From Halopseudomonas pertucinogena (lineage in GTDB: Bacteria; Pseudomonadota; Gammaproteobacteria; Pseudomonadales; Pseudomonadaceae), in the NCBI RefSeq assembly GCF_014646575.1, contig NZ_BMNN01000004.1, positions 124,001 through 188,000 on the forward strand: a stretch of 64,000 nt of DNA. Direction: 5' to 3'. The notes under the pieces were generated by a model. That model had not been told where the DNA came from. It was given only the letters and a program-made list of their open reading frames with translations, and ran no database searches. The stretch's first letter is position 1. The number at the start of each line of letters is the position of its first letter. Below are positions 1 to 9,330 of the stretch, piece after piece. Made by a program: the position numbers and the translations under genes.

Positions 1-669
1 CCGCGATCCGTATTCGATCCGGGTGACGGCCGAGCGTTCATATAACCGGACGCCGAGCGACTGCGCCGCGGCGGCCTCGCCCAACGCCAGATTCAGCGGA
101 TGCAGGTGTCCCGAGCCCATGTCGATCATGCCGCCGACATAGCGATCTGAGCCGACCACGGTGTGGATCTGCTCCCGCTCGACCAGCGTCAGTTCGTGAC
201 GATAGCCCAGCGACAGCAGATCATCGCGATCAGCCTTGAAATCGTCCATGTGCCGGGGCTTGTTGGCGAGATCGCAGAAACCCCAGGTCAGGTCGCAGTC
301 GATCTGGAATTGCTCGATCCGCCGGCGTACCAGCTCCACCGCCTCCAGACCCATGAGCTTGAGGTCGCGAACGCCGTCGGCACCGATCACATCGGTGAAC
401 TGTTCGAGATTGTGACCGACACCGCGGATCAGTTGCCCACCGTTCCGTCCGCTGGCACCCCAGCCGATCCGCCGGGCCTCCAGCAGCACGACCTGCAACC
501 CGCGCTGAGCCAGTTCGATGGCGGTATTCAGGCCAGTGAAGCCGCCGCCCACGACGCAGACGTCAGCCTGCATGTCGCCCTGCAGCTGGCCAGCCTCAAG
601 CCTCCGGTTGCAGGAGGCCACGTACCAGGAATCGGGGTAATCGTCGGTATGTATCGCCAGGCGTGACAT
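1..669 (-). CDS. FAD-dependent amine oxidoreductase, PauB/PuuB-like (3' part outside window)
   Basis: The frame is open from an ATG at 669 down to the window edge, giving the first 223 residues of a protein of the family's usual ~430. The N-terminus has a classic FAD-binding Rossmann motif (VVGGGFTGLNTA, residues 39-50) followed by an acidic residue ending the second strand (VVLLEARRIGWGASGRNGG). This is the DAO-fold family that includes gamma-glutamylputrescine oxidase PuuB and the Pseudomonas PauB enzymes, which oxidise gamma-glutamylated polyamines. It is divergent from the racemase at 868, and a PauR-like regulator follows that gene. This matches the known clustering of pauB, dadX and pauR in Pseudomonas. 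Substrate is inferred from context; a generic D-amino acid oxidase role remains possible. Confidence 0.8.
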   Translation of the reverse strand, partial: MSRLAIHTDDYPDSWYVASCNRRLEAGQLQGDMQADVCVVGGGFTGLNTAIELAQRGLQVVLLEARRIGWGASGRNGGQLIRGVGHNLEQFTDVIGADGVRDLKLMGLEAVELVRRRIEQFQIDCDLTWGFCDLANKPRHMDDFKADRDDLLSLGYRHELTLVEREQIHTVVGSDRYVGGMIDMGSGHLHPLNLALGEAAAAQSLGVRLYERSAVTRIEYGSR

Positions 670-867
670 CGGGCTACTCGCGGCAGAAAATTCAGAGCGC
701 AGAATAACGGCATTCGAGGGCAGGAAGAAGCCCTCACCGGACCGGCCCGGTGGGTAACCTGTCGACCAATGTCCACCGCCCCGCTGGGCAGAATCTGATA
801 TACTTGGCGCCGGCATTCCGCCATCCCGGATTTTTCCTTTTTTCATTGCCATTCCTGTGAACTGTCC

Positions 868-1938
868 ATGCGCCCAGCCCGTGCCCTGATTGATCTGTCC
901 GCCCTTCGTCATAACTACCGCCTGGCCAAGCGCCTGTCCGGGTGCCGGGCGCTGGCCGTGGTCAAGGCCAACGCCTATGGCCATGGTGCTCTGGAATGCG
1001 CAGCCGCGCTGGCCGACGAGGCAGACGGTTTTGCCGTATCCGCCATCGAGGAAGCGCTGGAGCTGCGCGAAGCGGGTCACCGCCAGCCGATCGTGTTGCT
1101 CGAAGGCTGGTTCGAGGCCAGTGAACTTGGGTTGATCTGCCGCCATGATCTCTGGCCGGTGATACATCACCACGGACAACTGCAGGACCTTGAGCAGGCT
1201 GATATCGCCCGCCCTCTTCATGTCTGGCTCAAACTGGACAGCGGCATGCACCGTACCGGATTCAGCCCTGCCGAATATCCGCACATCTGGCGCCAGCTGC
1301 AGGCCAGCGCCAAGGTGGCAGAGCTGACCAGCATCACTCACTTTTCCCGCGCAGATGAACCGGAAACCGGGCGTACCGAACAACAGCTGGACGTCTTTCG
1401 TCAGGCCACCTCAGGGCTGCAGGGCAATACCAGCCTGTGCAATTCCGCCGGCGTGCTGGCCTGGCCCCAGGCACATGGGAACTGGGTGCGCCCCGGCATC
1501 ATGCTGTACGGCGCTACCCCGTTCGCCTTCGCGCAGCCACAGGCGGCAGACCTCAGACCGGTGATGCAGCTGGACTCCCGGGTGATCGCGGTGCACCAGA
1601 TCGGCCCCGGCGAGCCCGTCGGTTACGGGTCGCGCTTCACCACCCGCCGGGCCAGCCGCCTGGGTCTGGTGGCCATGGGGTATGCCGATGGGTACCCCAG
1701 GCACGCCGTGGACGGCACGCCGGTCCTGGTAGACGGTCAACGTACCGCCCTGGTCGGCCGGGTATCCATGGATATGCTGACGGTGGATCTGACCGACCTG
1801 CCGGCCAGTGGCCTGGGCAGCCATGTACGGCTGTGGGGCACCGGCCTTGATGCAGGGGAGGTGGCCAGCCACGCCGGCACCATTTCCTACCAGCTGTTCT
1901 GCAACCTCAACCGGGTGCCACGCCATTATCAGGAGTGA
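868..1938 (+). CDS. dadX: alanine racemase (catabolic DadX type)
   Basis: A PLP-dependent racemase interconverting L- and D-alanine. The Schiff-base lysine is Lys33 in AVVKANAYGHG, and the second catalytic base is Tyr253 in VGYGSRF; both are in their family positions. At 356 residues it has full family length (N-terminal TIM barrel, C-terminal beta domain). It lies next to a polyamine oxidoreductase and a PauR-like regulator, the usual neighbourhood of dadX, so it probably serves alanine catabolism. A biosynthetic Alr role cannot be excluded because no second racemase is visible here. Confidence 0.93.
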   Translation: MRPARALIDLSALRHNYRLAKRLSGCRALAVVKANAYGHGALECAAALADEADGFAVSAIEEALELREAGHRQPIVLLEGWFEASELGLICRHDLWPVIHHHGQLQDLEQADIARPLHVWLKLDSGMHRTGFSPAEYPHIWRQLQASAKVAELTSITHFSRADEPETGRTEQQLDVFRQATSGLQGNTSLCNSAGVLAWPQAHGNWVRPGIMLYGATPFAFAQPQAADLRPVMQLDSRVIAVHQIGPGEPVGYGSRFTTRRASRLGLVAMGYADGYPRHAVDGTPVLVDGQRTALVGRVSMDMLTVDLTDLPASGLGSHVRLWGTGLDAGEVASHAGTISYQLFCNLNRVPRHYQE

Positions 1939-2068
1939 CTGACAGTCTTCCCGAAAAGGACGGCGTAGCGCCCTCTGACGCAGCGTTGAAGATAACGAAC
2001 GGCCGTGCAACAATATCGTCACCCGTTCGCCCTGATCCGTTCAGTTGACCTCCCGGAGGACCCCGACC

Positions 2069-2617
2069 TTGGATGTTGGTGCCCGACTGAAAACCATACG
2101 CAAGCTCAAGGGCCTGTCCCAGCGCGAGTTGGCCAAGCGCGCAGGCGTCACCAACAGCACGATTTCCATGATCGAAAAGAACAGCGTCAGCCCTTCGGTG
2201 AGCTCACTGAAGAAGGTGCTGGGAGGCATTCCCATGTCGCTGGTGGAATTCTTTTCCCTCGATACTCCGCAGGCCCGCCAGCGCAAGGTCATCTACCGTG
2301 CCGACGAATTGCTGGATATCGGTAGCAACAAGGTGATCATGCAACTGATCGGCAAGGATCATCCCCGTCGTCAGCTGTCCTTCCTGCGCGAAGTCTATCC
2401 GCCGGAGGCCGATGCCGGGCCGGATATGCTCTGCCACGAGGGGGAAGAGGCCGGGCTCGTCGTGCGCGGCCGCCTGGAGCTCACCGTCGGTGAGGAAGTA
2501 CACATTCTCGATACCGGCGACAGCTATTACTTCGAGAGCAGCCTGCCGCACCGTTTCAACAATCCCTTCAACGAGCCCTGTGAGCTGGTGAGCGCAACCA
2601 CACCGGCCAATTTCTGA
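2069..2617 (+). CDS. pauR: XRE-cupin transcriptional regulator, PauR/PuuR-like
   Basis: An N-terminal helix-turn-helix (about residues 1-60, with LSQRELAKRAGVTNSTISMI as recognition segment) is joined to a C-terminal cupin (HEGEEAGLVVRGRLEL and the following strands). This architecture belongs to PuuR of E. coli and PauR of Pseudomonas, repressors of polyamine catabolism that respond to putrescine or cadaverine. The start is taken as TTG 2069 because GGAGGA (2055-2060) sits 8 nt upstream and the protein then has 182 residues; an in-frame TTG at 2045 has no ribosome binding site. It probably controls the PauB-like gene at the left edge and perhaps dadX. Confidence 0.85.
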   Translation: MDVGARLKTIRKLKGLSQRELAKRAGVTNSTISMIEKNSVSPSVSSLKKVLGGIPMSLVEFFSLDTPQARQRKVIYRADELLDIGSNKVIMQLIGKDHPRRQLSFLREVYPPEADAGPDMLCHEGEEAGLVVRGRLELTVGEEVHILDTGDSYYFESSLPHRFNNPFNEPCELVSATTPANF

Positions 2618-2629
2618 TAGGACGCCGCG

Positions 2630-3187
2630 TCAGTAGTTCGGTGGATAGTTGCCGAGAATCCGCGCCATCCGCTCATGCATCTCCCGGCTCCGTTCGATGG
2701 GTGACATGCGGTCGTCGACCCGCTGACTGTCGCTGCCCCGCCATACCAGGCGGCCATCGCGCCTATCCATGAGGTCCAGCTGTACCGTCATTACCTGGTA
2801 ATCCACCGTGCGGGTCTGGGTGTAGCCCGGTCCGCCCCAGTAGGGCCCCCAATACCCCCAGGCGCCGCCATGGTGGGTAGTGATGTTATCCCGGCGCATT
2901 TCGACCACCACCGACGCCCGCACCTGCAGGTCCGCCGCAGCCGGGTCCGTCGCCGGCCGCAGACCACGCACGTCCAGCTGGGCGGCTACCGCCTCCTCGA
3001 CCCGCTGGGTGGTCAGGTCGCTCACCAGTCGCGGATCATCGGGCGCATAGGTGACCGAGGGTGTCGCCCAGGCCCAGGTCTGGTATTGGCCGAAATCCCG
3101 GTTGAGGTCGAAATCCGCCCGCGGTCCGGTGGTCTGACATGCGCCGAGGAACAGCACCACGGACAACAACATCGATAAACGAAACAT
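2630..3187 (-). CDS. DUF4136 outer-membrane lipoprotein
   Basis: This 185-residue protein begins with a lipoprotein signal ending in the lipobox LGAC (Cys17), so it should be lipidated and sent to the inner face of the outer membrane; the residues after Cys are QT, with no Asp retention signal. The rest matches the DUF4136 pattern: an FDLNRDFGQYQTWAW start, a central DLQVRASVVVEM strand, a Gly/Trp/Tyr-rich loop (about 105-122) and a VWRG strand near the end. DUF4136 proteins have no assigned biochemical function. It converges with pauR (12 bp between stops) and is divergent from the BON gene at 3331. Confidence 0.8.
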   Translation of the reverse strand: MFRLSMLLSVVLFLGACQTTGPRADFDLNRDFGQYQTWAWATPSVTYAPDDPRLVSDLTTQRVEEAVAAQLDVRGLRPATDPAAADLQVRASVVVEMRRDNITTHHGGAWGYWGPYWGGPGYTQTRTVDYQVMTVQLDLMDRRDGRLVWRGSDSQRVDDRMSPIERSREMHERMARILGNYPPNY

Positions 3188-3330
3188 GGCAACCTCTGCG
3201 AAATATGGCGGTCTATGACATCAGACTGCCCTGATAAATGTTGGTTCTATGGTAACCGCCGCGTGCGGAGGCCATAAGGGGAGATATCAGCGGCGGTGGA
3301 TAACGACAAAGAACAAAGGAGTCAGCCCAG

Positions 3331-4179
3331 ATGCGAACAGTGAAGAAGATCGCCCTAGCCACCGCAACCGTCAGCGCCCTCACGCTGGGGTCGATGTCCG
3401 TTTATGCCGCCGACGGCGACATGAGCCGCCAGCTGACCGAAGCCCGCCAGGAAGGCTCGGTATGGACCGCCTTCGCCCTCAACCGGCATCTCAGTCCCTT
3501 CGCCATTGACGTTGATATAGAAAACGGTGTCGCCACGCTCACCGGCGAGGTCGAGTCGGATGTCGAACGGGATCTGGCCGAACAGGTCGCCCTCGGCGTC
3601 GAGGGCGTGAACGAAGTGGACAACCAGCTGCGAGTCAGCGGTGAAGGCGCCCAGCGCACCGCTGACGGCGACCGCACTTTCTCGGATCGCTTCAACGATG
3701 CAACTACTACCGCAACGGTGAAGTCCAAACTGCTGTGGAACCGCAATACCGAGGGTCTCGATATCAAGGTCAGCACCCGCAACGGCATTGTCACCCTGGA
3801 GGGACGCGCCGGCAGTGAGGCCGCCAGCGAGCTGGCAGAGCGCCTGGCCCGCAATACCGAAGGCGTGCGCCGAGTGGAGAACAACCTTACGGTCAGCGCT
3901 GAAGGCGGCACCGCGGACAAGGCCCGGGATCGGGTAGATGATGCGGGCGGGGCGATCAGCGATGCCTGGATCACCAGCAAGGTGAAATCCAGTTTCCTGT
4001 TCAACAGCAGCCTGGACGGCCTGGACATCTCGGTCGATACCAAGGAGGGACAGGTGACCCTCAGCGGTCAGGTCGACAACGACGCGGAGAAATCACTGGC
4101 CGTGGAGATCGCCGAGAACATCCGCGGGGTACGCACCGTCAATGCGGACAACCTGCGGATCAGCGGAACCGAAAGCTGA
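3331..4179 (+). CDS. periplasmic protein with three BON domains
   Basis: A 26-residue signal peptide (cleavage after SMSVYA) precedes three BON domains at about residues 34-103, 121-190 and 209-278. Each shows the pattern LDI.V....G.VTL.G.V.S...........A....GV..V.N.L. BON domains occur in OsmY-type periplasmic proteins and are thought to bind phospholipid at the envelope under osmotic stress. The gene has a good ribosome binding site (aaggag at 3317-3322) and is followed 42 bp later by a DUF1328 membrane protein and then a terminator, so the two probably form a small stress operon. It resembles OsmY but has one extra BON unit. Confidence 0.88.
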   Translation: MRTVKKIALATATVSALTLGSMSVYAADGDMSRQLTEARQEGSVWTAFALNRHLSPFAIDVDIENGVATLTGEVESDVERDLAEQVALGVEGVNEVDNQLRVSGEGAQRTADGDRTFSDRFNDATTTATVKSKLLWNRNTEGLDIKVSTRNGIVTLEGRAGSEAASELAERLARNTEGVRRVENNLTVSAEGGTADKARDRVDDAGGAISDAWITSKVKSSFLFNSSLDGLDISVDTKEGQVTLSGQVDNDAEKSLAVEIAENIRGVRTVNADNLRISGTES

Positions 4180-4203
4180 CAATCGACACATTCCGATTTC
4201 TGA

Positions 4204-4386
<183 letters not shown>

Positions 4387-4404
4387 CGCTCATCGGCAAT
4401 AGAC

Positions 4405-4446
4405 AACGCCCTATCCGCCATCCCAGATGGCAGATAGGGCGTTTTC
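4405..4446 (+). terminator. rho-independent terminator of the BON-DUF1328 unit
   Basis: A perfect 11-bp inverted repeat, AACGCCCTATC (4405-4415) and GATAGGGCGTT (4433-4443), is followed by TTCC with Ts from the arm. It lies 18 bp after the DUF1328 stop. Confidence 0.8.
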
Positions 4447-4529
4447 CGTTATGGCTGCGACCTTGAGTCACTTGCCCGCATCAACCCGCAGCGTTTAGGC
4501 TTGGCAGCCCGTTCTCCAGGAGTGGCATC

Positions 4530-5201
4530 GTGAGGATTACCGTCTGGGACCTGCCCCTGCGTTTGTTTCACTGGTTGCTGGCAGCAGCCGTTGCCGGTGC
4601 GCTGATTACCATCAATCTCGGTGTGAGCTGGATCGAATGGCACGCTCGGTTCGGCCTGGCCGTGGTCGGCCTCATTGCATTCAGGTTGGTGTGGGGTGTG
4701 GTCGGCTCGACCCATTCGCGTTTCGCCAGCTTTGTTCCCACGCCCAGCGCAGTTGCTTCCTACGTCCGCGGCCACTGGCGGCAGCCGGGTCATAACCCGT
4801 TGGGCGCACTGTCTGTCTATGCGATGCTCGGGCTGTTCGGCTTCCAGGCCGTGAGCGGACTGTTCACCACCGATGAGATAGCTTTCAGCGGCCCGCTTAC
4901 CCGTGCGGTATCGAGCGATCTGGTCGCCACCCTGAGCCGGCTCCACCGTCAGACCGAGTGGTGGCTTTACCTGCTGCTGGGGTTGCATGTGCTGTCGATA
5001 ATCGTGTACCGGCTGCGCGGCATAAAGCTGGTCGGGCCGATGATTCATGGCCGGAAGGAGGTGGATCAGACGGTACCCCAGCCCCGCGGGGGCGGTGTGC
5101 TGGCTTTCATCATTGCGGTGGGCATTGCCGCGGCCGCTGTGTGGCTGGCCAACGGCAGCTGGATTCCGGTGCCGCCACCGGCCCCGGCTCCAGCCTGGTA
5201 A
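4530..5201 (+). CDS. cytochrome b561-family membrane protein
   Basis: A 223-residue integral membrane protein with four helices carrying candidate haem-ligand histidines: His14 (RLFHWLL), His38 (EWHARFG), His139 (RLHRQ) and His153 (GLHVLSI). This is the pattern of the cytochrome b561 / hydrogenase-type b family, which pass electrons between quinol and periplasmic c-type partners. A fifth hydrophobic stretch (about 189-206) and a Pro-rich tail (PVPPPAPAPAW) extend the C-terminus. The start is GTG 4530 with CCAGGAG upstream at 4517-4523. A periplasmic cytochrome c' is encoded convergently 33 bp away and may be its partner. Confidence 0.85.
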   Translation: MRITVWDLPLRLFHWLLAAAVAGALITINLGVSWIEWHARFGLAVVGLIAFRLVWGVVGSTHSRFASFVPTPSAVASYVRGHWRQPGHNPLGALSVYAMLGLFGFQAVSGLFTTDEIAFSGPLTRAVSSDLVATLSRLHRQTEWWLYLLLGLHVLSIIVYRLRGIKLVGPMIHGRKEVDQTVPQPRGGGVLAFIIAVGIAAAAVWLANGSWIPVPPPAPAPAW

Positions 5202-5205
5202 CGCA

Positions 5206-5226
5206 GGTGCGGGCACGGCCCGCACC
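5206..5226. terminator. hairpin between convergent cytochrome genes
   Basis: GGTGCGGGC (5206-5214) and GCCCGCACC (5218-5226) form a 9-bp stem with a 3-nt loop in the 33-bp gap between two converging genes. There is no T tract, so it may work as a weak bidirectional terminator or as a 3'-end stabiliser. Confidence 0.5.
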
Positions 5227-5234
5227 GCTACGCA

Positions 5235-5702
5235 TCAGTCCATGCGGTACTTGTCGTGGCAGCCCTTGCAGCTCTGTCCTACTGCGGCAAAGGCAGTCCG
5301 GATGGCACCCTGATCATCCGCTTCGGCCGCGGCTACCAGCTCACCGGTGGCCCTGCTCAGATCACCCGAAAGCTTCGCGACGTCATCGAAATTGTCGAAC
5401 ATCTCCGGTTTGACCCGGGTGGTCTGCGAGCCGACCTGCCTGTCGGTGCCCGGCCCGTAGAGGGCGCCCATGCCCGAGTTGGCAATGGCGTTCAGGGTGT
5501 TGGCTGCAGCCAGGATCTGCTGCTGGTCGTAGGCAACGCTCTGGTCGATTACCTGGGCCTTGATCTTGCCCATGTTCCAGGACATGTAGCTGTAGCCCGC
5601 CTTGCGCAGCTTGATCTGGTCTTCCGGGGACACCGCCGCCTGGGCGGTGAAACTGACGGCAGCCACAGCAACGGCCAGCGCTCCGGCCAATACGGATCTC
5701 AT
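5235..5702 (-). CDS. cytochrome c' (c556 family)
   Basis: The start at 5702 gives a clean signal peptide (MRSVLAGALAVAVAAVSFTAQA); the frame stays open to 5921, but the longer form would bury that signal, and AGGAG sits just before 5702. The protein has 155 residues with the haem-binding motif CKGCH (145-149) near the C-terminus, the position typical of four-helix cytochrome c' proteins. The early MSWNMGKIKAQ segment (about 41-51) matches the family helix that bears the axial methionine. It is a soluble periplasmic electron carrier or NO-binding protein. It converges with the b561 gene. Confidence 0.9.
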   Translation of the reverse strand: MRSVLAGALAVAVAAVSFTAQAAVSPEDQIKLRKAGYSYMSWNMGKIKAQVIDQSVAYDQQQILAAANTLNAIANSGMGALYGPGTDRQVGSQTTRVKPEMFDNFDDVAKLSGDLSRATGELVAAAEADDQGAIRTAFAAVGQSCKGCHDKYRMD

Positions 5703-5808
5703 CACTTGAAGTGCTCCTTGTCTTGTGGATATCCGGCAGCGCAGCGCTGCCGGCCACTGGTATAGCGGGCAGCACCGGAAAAGACCAGTGACCAATGGTA
5801 GCAGGGTG

Positions 5809-7551
5809 TTACTCTGCGCTCGCCACAGCGACCGGAGCCGCTTCGCTGAGGGTGTTGAAGGCGATATGGGTACTGGGAAAGACATTGACCACCAGCGTGC
5901 GCAGCCAGTCCGTATCGGCAAGCTGATCCATCACCGGGCCCTTCACCTCCGCCAGGTGCACATCGATGCCCTTTTCGTGGAGCCCCAGACTCAGCTCGCC
6001 GAGCATGTCCAGCCCGGTACTGTCGATATGATTGACGGCCGACAGGATAAGCAACAGGTGGCGAGTGTCCGGGTAATCGCACAGCGCCTGGAAGATGGCC
6101 CGCTCGATGGCACGGGTATTGGCGAAGAAGATGTTCTCGTCAATGCGCACCGCCAGCAGCTGCGGCTCGATCTCCACCAGGTGGCGCCGGGTATTGCGGA
6201 AATACTGGGTGCCGGGAACCCGTCCCACCACTGCCACATGCGGCCGGCTGCCACGCCAGAGCTGGGTGACGATGGACAGGCCGACGCCCAGTACTATGCC
6301 CCCTTCGATACCCAGCAGTACCACCCCGGCCGCCGTGGCGACCAGTGTAGCGCCCTCGCGGCGGTCATATCGCCAGGTCCGCCGCAGCCCGGCCACATCA
6401 ATCAGCGGCGCGACAGCAACCAGAATGACCACCGCCAGTACCACCAGCGGCAGGGAGGCGAAGACCGGCGCAATGGTCATCAGGATCAGCGCCAGCACCG
6501 CCGCCGACACGACCCCCGCCAGCGGGGTATTTGCTCCCGCCTCGATATTCACTCCCGAACGGGAAAATCCGCCGCAGACGGCAAACCCGCCGGTCAGTGC
6601 GGCGCCGATGTTGGCGGTACCCAGCCCCAGCAGTTCGCGATCCGGGTCGATGCTCTGGCGCTTGCGTCGGGCCAGGGACTGGGCGATGGAAACGCTCTCG
6701 ACAAAGCTCACCAGGCTGATCAGGGCAGCCGGCAGCATAAGCATGCCGAGGGTCTCCAGCTGCGGCGTGTTCCACACCAGCGAGGGCAGGCCGGCGGGCA
6801 GGCTGCCAACCACCGGTACACCCTGCTCGGCCAGATCGAAACCCACGGTCAGCAGCATGCCGACGGCGACCACCAGGATCGGTGCCAGGCGCGCCAGTAC
6901 CCCGGCCACCGCCTGGTTCACCCCCAGGGAATGCAGGTGGGCTGCCAGCCGCGTGCGGGCATACAGCAGCCAGGCCAGCGCCAGCAGCCCCATGGCGAGC
7001 GCCAGCCCACTGCCGGGGTGCCATTGTTCGACCAACTGTGCCGGCGTGGTCGGCATGCGGTCCATGCCCAAGAGATGCGGCAACTGGCTGAGCAGGATGA
7101 GCAGCGAGGCGCCACTGATGAACCCGCTGATTACCGGGTGGCTGAGAAAATTCGCCAGAAAGCCCATGCGCAGCAGCCCGAGCACGAACAGCAGCACGCC
7201 GGACATCAACGCCAGCCAGATTGCCAGCTGCAGATATTCGGCACTGCCGATGCTGGCCATCGGCGCCAGCAATGCAGCCGTCATCAGTGCAGTGACCGCC
7301 ACCGGTCCCACCGACATGCTCATGCTGCTGCCGAACAGGGCATAGCCGATCAGCGGCAGCAGACTGGCGTACAGTCCGATCTGCACCGGCAGACCGGCCA
7401 GCATGGCGTAGGCCATGCTCTGGGGGATGATCATGATCGCGGTGACCACGCCGGCCACCAGGTCACCACTCAGCCACGCCAGCCGGTAGTTGCGCAGCCA
7501 GGCCAGCCAGCCATCCCCTCCGGGGGGCAGTAATCGGGGGTTGTCCCTCAT
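5809..7551 (-). CDS. SulP-family anion transporter with STAS domain
   Basis: A 580-residue SLC26/SulP protein. About residues 20-430 hold a dozen hydrophobic segments including the family signatures IPQSMAYAMLAGLPVQIGLY near the N-terminus and GGFAVCGGFSRSGVN in the middle. A cytoplasmic STAS domain follows (about 450-560, with VNHIDSTGLDMLGEL). Family members carry sulfate, bicarbonate or dicarboxylates; the substrate cannot be read from sequence and no carbonic anhydrase or sulfur gene is adjacent. It is divergent from the SDR gene at 7740 with 188 bp between. Confidence 0.9.
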   Translation of the reverse strand: MRDNPRLLPPGGDGWLAWLRNYRLAWLSGDLVAGVVTAIMIIPQSMAYAMLAGLPVQIGLYASLLPLIGYALFGSSMSMSVGPVAVTALMTAALLAPMASIGSAEYLQLAIWLALMSGVLLFVLGLLRMGFLANFLSHPVISGFISGASLLILLSQLPHLLGMDRMPTTPAQLVEQWHPGSGLALAMGLLALAWLLYARTRLAAHLHSLGVNQAVAGVLARLAPILVVAVGMLLTVGFDLAEQGVPVVGSLPAGLPSLVWNTPQLETLGMLMLPAALISLVSFVESVSIAQSLARRKRQSIDPDRELLGLGTANIGAALTGGFAVCGGFSRSGVNIEAGANTPLAGVVSAAVLALILMTIAPVFASLPLVVLAVVILVAVAPLIDVAGLRRTWRYDRREGATLVATAAGVVLLGIEGGIVLGVGLSIVTQLWRGSRPHVAVVGRVPGTQYFRNTRRHLVEIEPQLLAVRIDENIFFANTRAIERAIFQALCDYPDTRHLLLILSAVNHIDSTGLDMLGELSLGLHEKGIDVHLAEVKGPVMDQLADTDWLRTLVVNVFPSTHIAFNTLSEAAPVAVASAE

Positions 7552-7739
7552 GCGTGCTTCCCGATCATCAGCATTGTTCTCGTCACCCCCATACCACTGC
7601 GAATGCTATTGGCCACCGGCATCAAACGATCTGTCAGTGTAGCCCCAGCGGCTGTGGGGTGGCCAGAATGGCACGGCTCACTGGAGCGGGGCGGCCGGAT
7701 CGGGGATACTCGACAGACGTTCATTACGAGGGACCCTGT

Positions 7740-8513
7740 ATGGCATCGCACGCTTTCGATCTGACCGGCCGCACCGCCCTGGTTACCGGCGCCTCCAGCG
7801 GCCTGGGCGCCCATTTCGCCCGTACCCTGGCCGACGCCGGTGCGCGGGTGGTGGTCACCGCACGCCGAATCGACAGACTCGAATCCCTGGTCAGTGAGCT
7901 GCAAGCGAGGGGCTGTCAGGCGCTGGCCATTCCCATGGACGTGACCGAGGCGGACAGCGTCAACGCCGCCTTCGATCAGGCCGAGCAGCAGTGGGGCATC
8001 ATCGATATCCTCGTCAACAACGCCGGAATCGGCGACCCGGTGATGTTTCTCAACATGACCGAAGGCAACTGGCGCAGCATGCTGTCCACCAACCTGGATG
8101 GCGCCTGGCGGGTCGCCCATCGCGCCAGTCTGGCAATGGCCAGGGCCGGGCGGGGCGGCAGCATCGTCAACATCGCCTCGATACTCGGTCTGCGAGTGGG
8201 CACGGCGCTCAGCCATTATGCGGTGGCCAAGGCCGGCGTGGTGCAGCTGACCAAGGCCATGGCGCTGGAGCTGGCGCGTAATGACATCCGCGTCAATGCC
8301 ATTGCCCCGGGCTATTTCCGCACCGAGATGAACACCGATTACTTCGACACCCAGCAAGGTCAGGACTATATCCGCAGCAAGGTTCCGATGCGTCGCCTCG
8401 GTCAGCTGGAAGAGCTGGACGGGCCGCTGTTGTTGCTGGCCAGCGAGGCCGGATCATTCATCACCGGGACCATCATCAATGTGGATGGCGGGCACCTGAG
8501 CAACAGCCTCTAG
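7740..8513 (+). CDS. short-chain dehydrogenase/reductase
   Basis: A 257-residue classical SDR. It has the nucleotide-binding motif TGASSGLG (16-23), NNAG (93-96), Ser147, and the catalytic pair Tyr160 and Lys164 in YAVAKAG, plus the C-terminal ITGTIINVDGG element. ARR at 41-43 after the second strand suggests NADP(H) preference. The frame is open upstream to 7554, but the ATG at 7740 gives the normal SDR N-terminus and has ACGAGGGA just before it. The substrate is unknown; FabG-like and 3-hydroxyacyl dehydrogenases are the nearest recognisable types. It converges with aroE. Confidence 0.88.
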   Translation: MASHAFDLTGRTALVTGASSGLGAHFARTLADAGARVVVTARRIDRLESLVSELQARGCQALAIPMDVTEADSVNAAFDQAEQQWGIIDILVNNAGIGDPVMFLNMTEGNWRSMLSTNLDGAWRVAHRASLAMARAGRGGSIVNIASILGLRVGTALSHYAVAKAGVVQLTKAMALELARNDIRVNAIAPGYFRTEMNTDYFDTQQGQDYIRSKVPMRRLGQLEELDGPLLLLASEAGSFITGTIINVDGGHLSNSL

Positions 8514-8524
8514 GGCAGCACCGA

Positions 8525-9330
8525 TCAGCGCAACGCGGCCAGCACCGGCGCGGTATCAGGCCGCACACCGCGCCACAGCAGGAAAGCTTCAGCGGCCTGC
8601 TCGACCAGCATGCCCAGACCGTCCAGACAGCGGGCCGCACCCTGACGGGCGGCCCAGCGGTTGAAGACGGTGGCCTCGCTGCCGTACATCATGTCGTAGC
8701 ACCAGGTATGGCCGGTGCTGATCAGGCTCGGGGCCAACGGCGGCAGCTCCCCATCAAGACTGGCCGAGGTGGCGTTGATGATCAGGTCCACCGACTCCTC
8801 TATCCAGTCGAACCCCGCAGCGCTGATCGGCCCCCGGTCGCGGAACAGCATGGCCAGCTGCTCGGCCTTCTCCACGGTGCGATTGACCACGCACAACTGG
8901 GCCGGCATCGCCTCCAGCAGCGGCTGGATCACCCCCCGCGCGGCCCCGCCGGCGCCTACCAGCAGGATGCGCTTGCCCCGCAGATCGAAGCCGGCGTTGT
9001 GCTGAATGTCCCGGACCAGCCCCTTGCCATCGGTGTTGTCTCCCAGCAGCCGACCGTCTTCCAGACGTTGTACGGTGTTCACCGCGCCGGCCAGTTCTGC
9101 CGCGGCGGTACGGCTGTCCACCAGCTGCCAGGCCTGCTCCTTGAAGGGTACCGTGACATTGACCCCGCAGCCCTGGTCGAGAAAGCCGCGCAGCGTGCCG
9201 GCAAAATCATCCAGCGGTGCCAGCAGCGCTTCATAGGTCAGCTGCTCACCGGTCTGCTCGGCAAACATGCGATGAATCAAGGGGGATCTGCTGTGGCTGA
9301 TCGGATTGCCGATCACGGCGTACCTGTCCA

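Noticed and set aside
528-824. A 98-codon minus-strand frame near the left edge
   Set aside because: It overlaps, in another frame, the start of the FAD oxidoreductase, which has a clear Rossmann motif.
5703-5921. N-terminal extension of the cytochrome c' gene
   Set aside because: It would place a signal peptide internally; AGGAG and ATG at 5702 give the exported form.
5725-7533. A 602-codon open frame antisense to the SulP gene
   Set aside because: The His/Gln/Arg-rich product is typical of an out-of-frame reading, while the opposite strand gives a complete SulP protein.
7554-7739. N-terminal extension of the SDR
   Set aside because: SDRs of this kind start just before the TGASSGLG motif, and ATG 7740 has a ribosome binding site.
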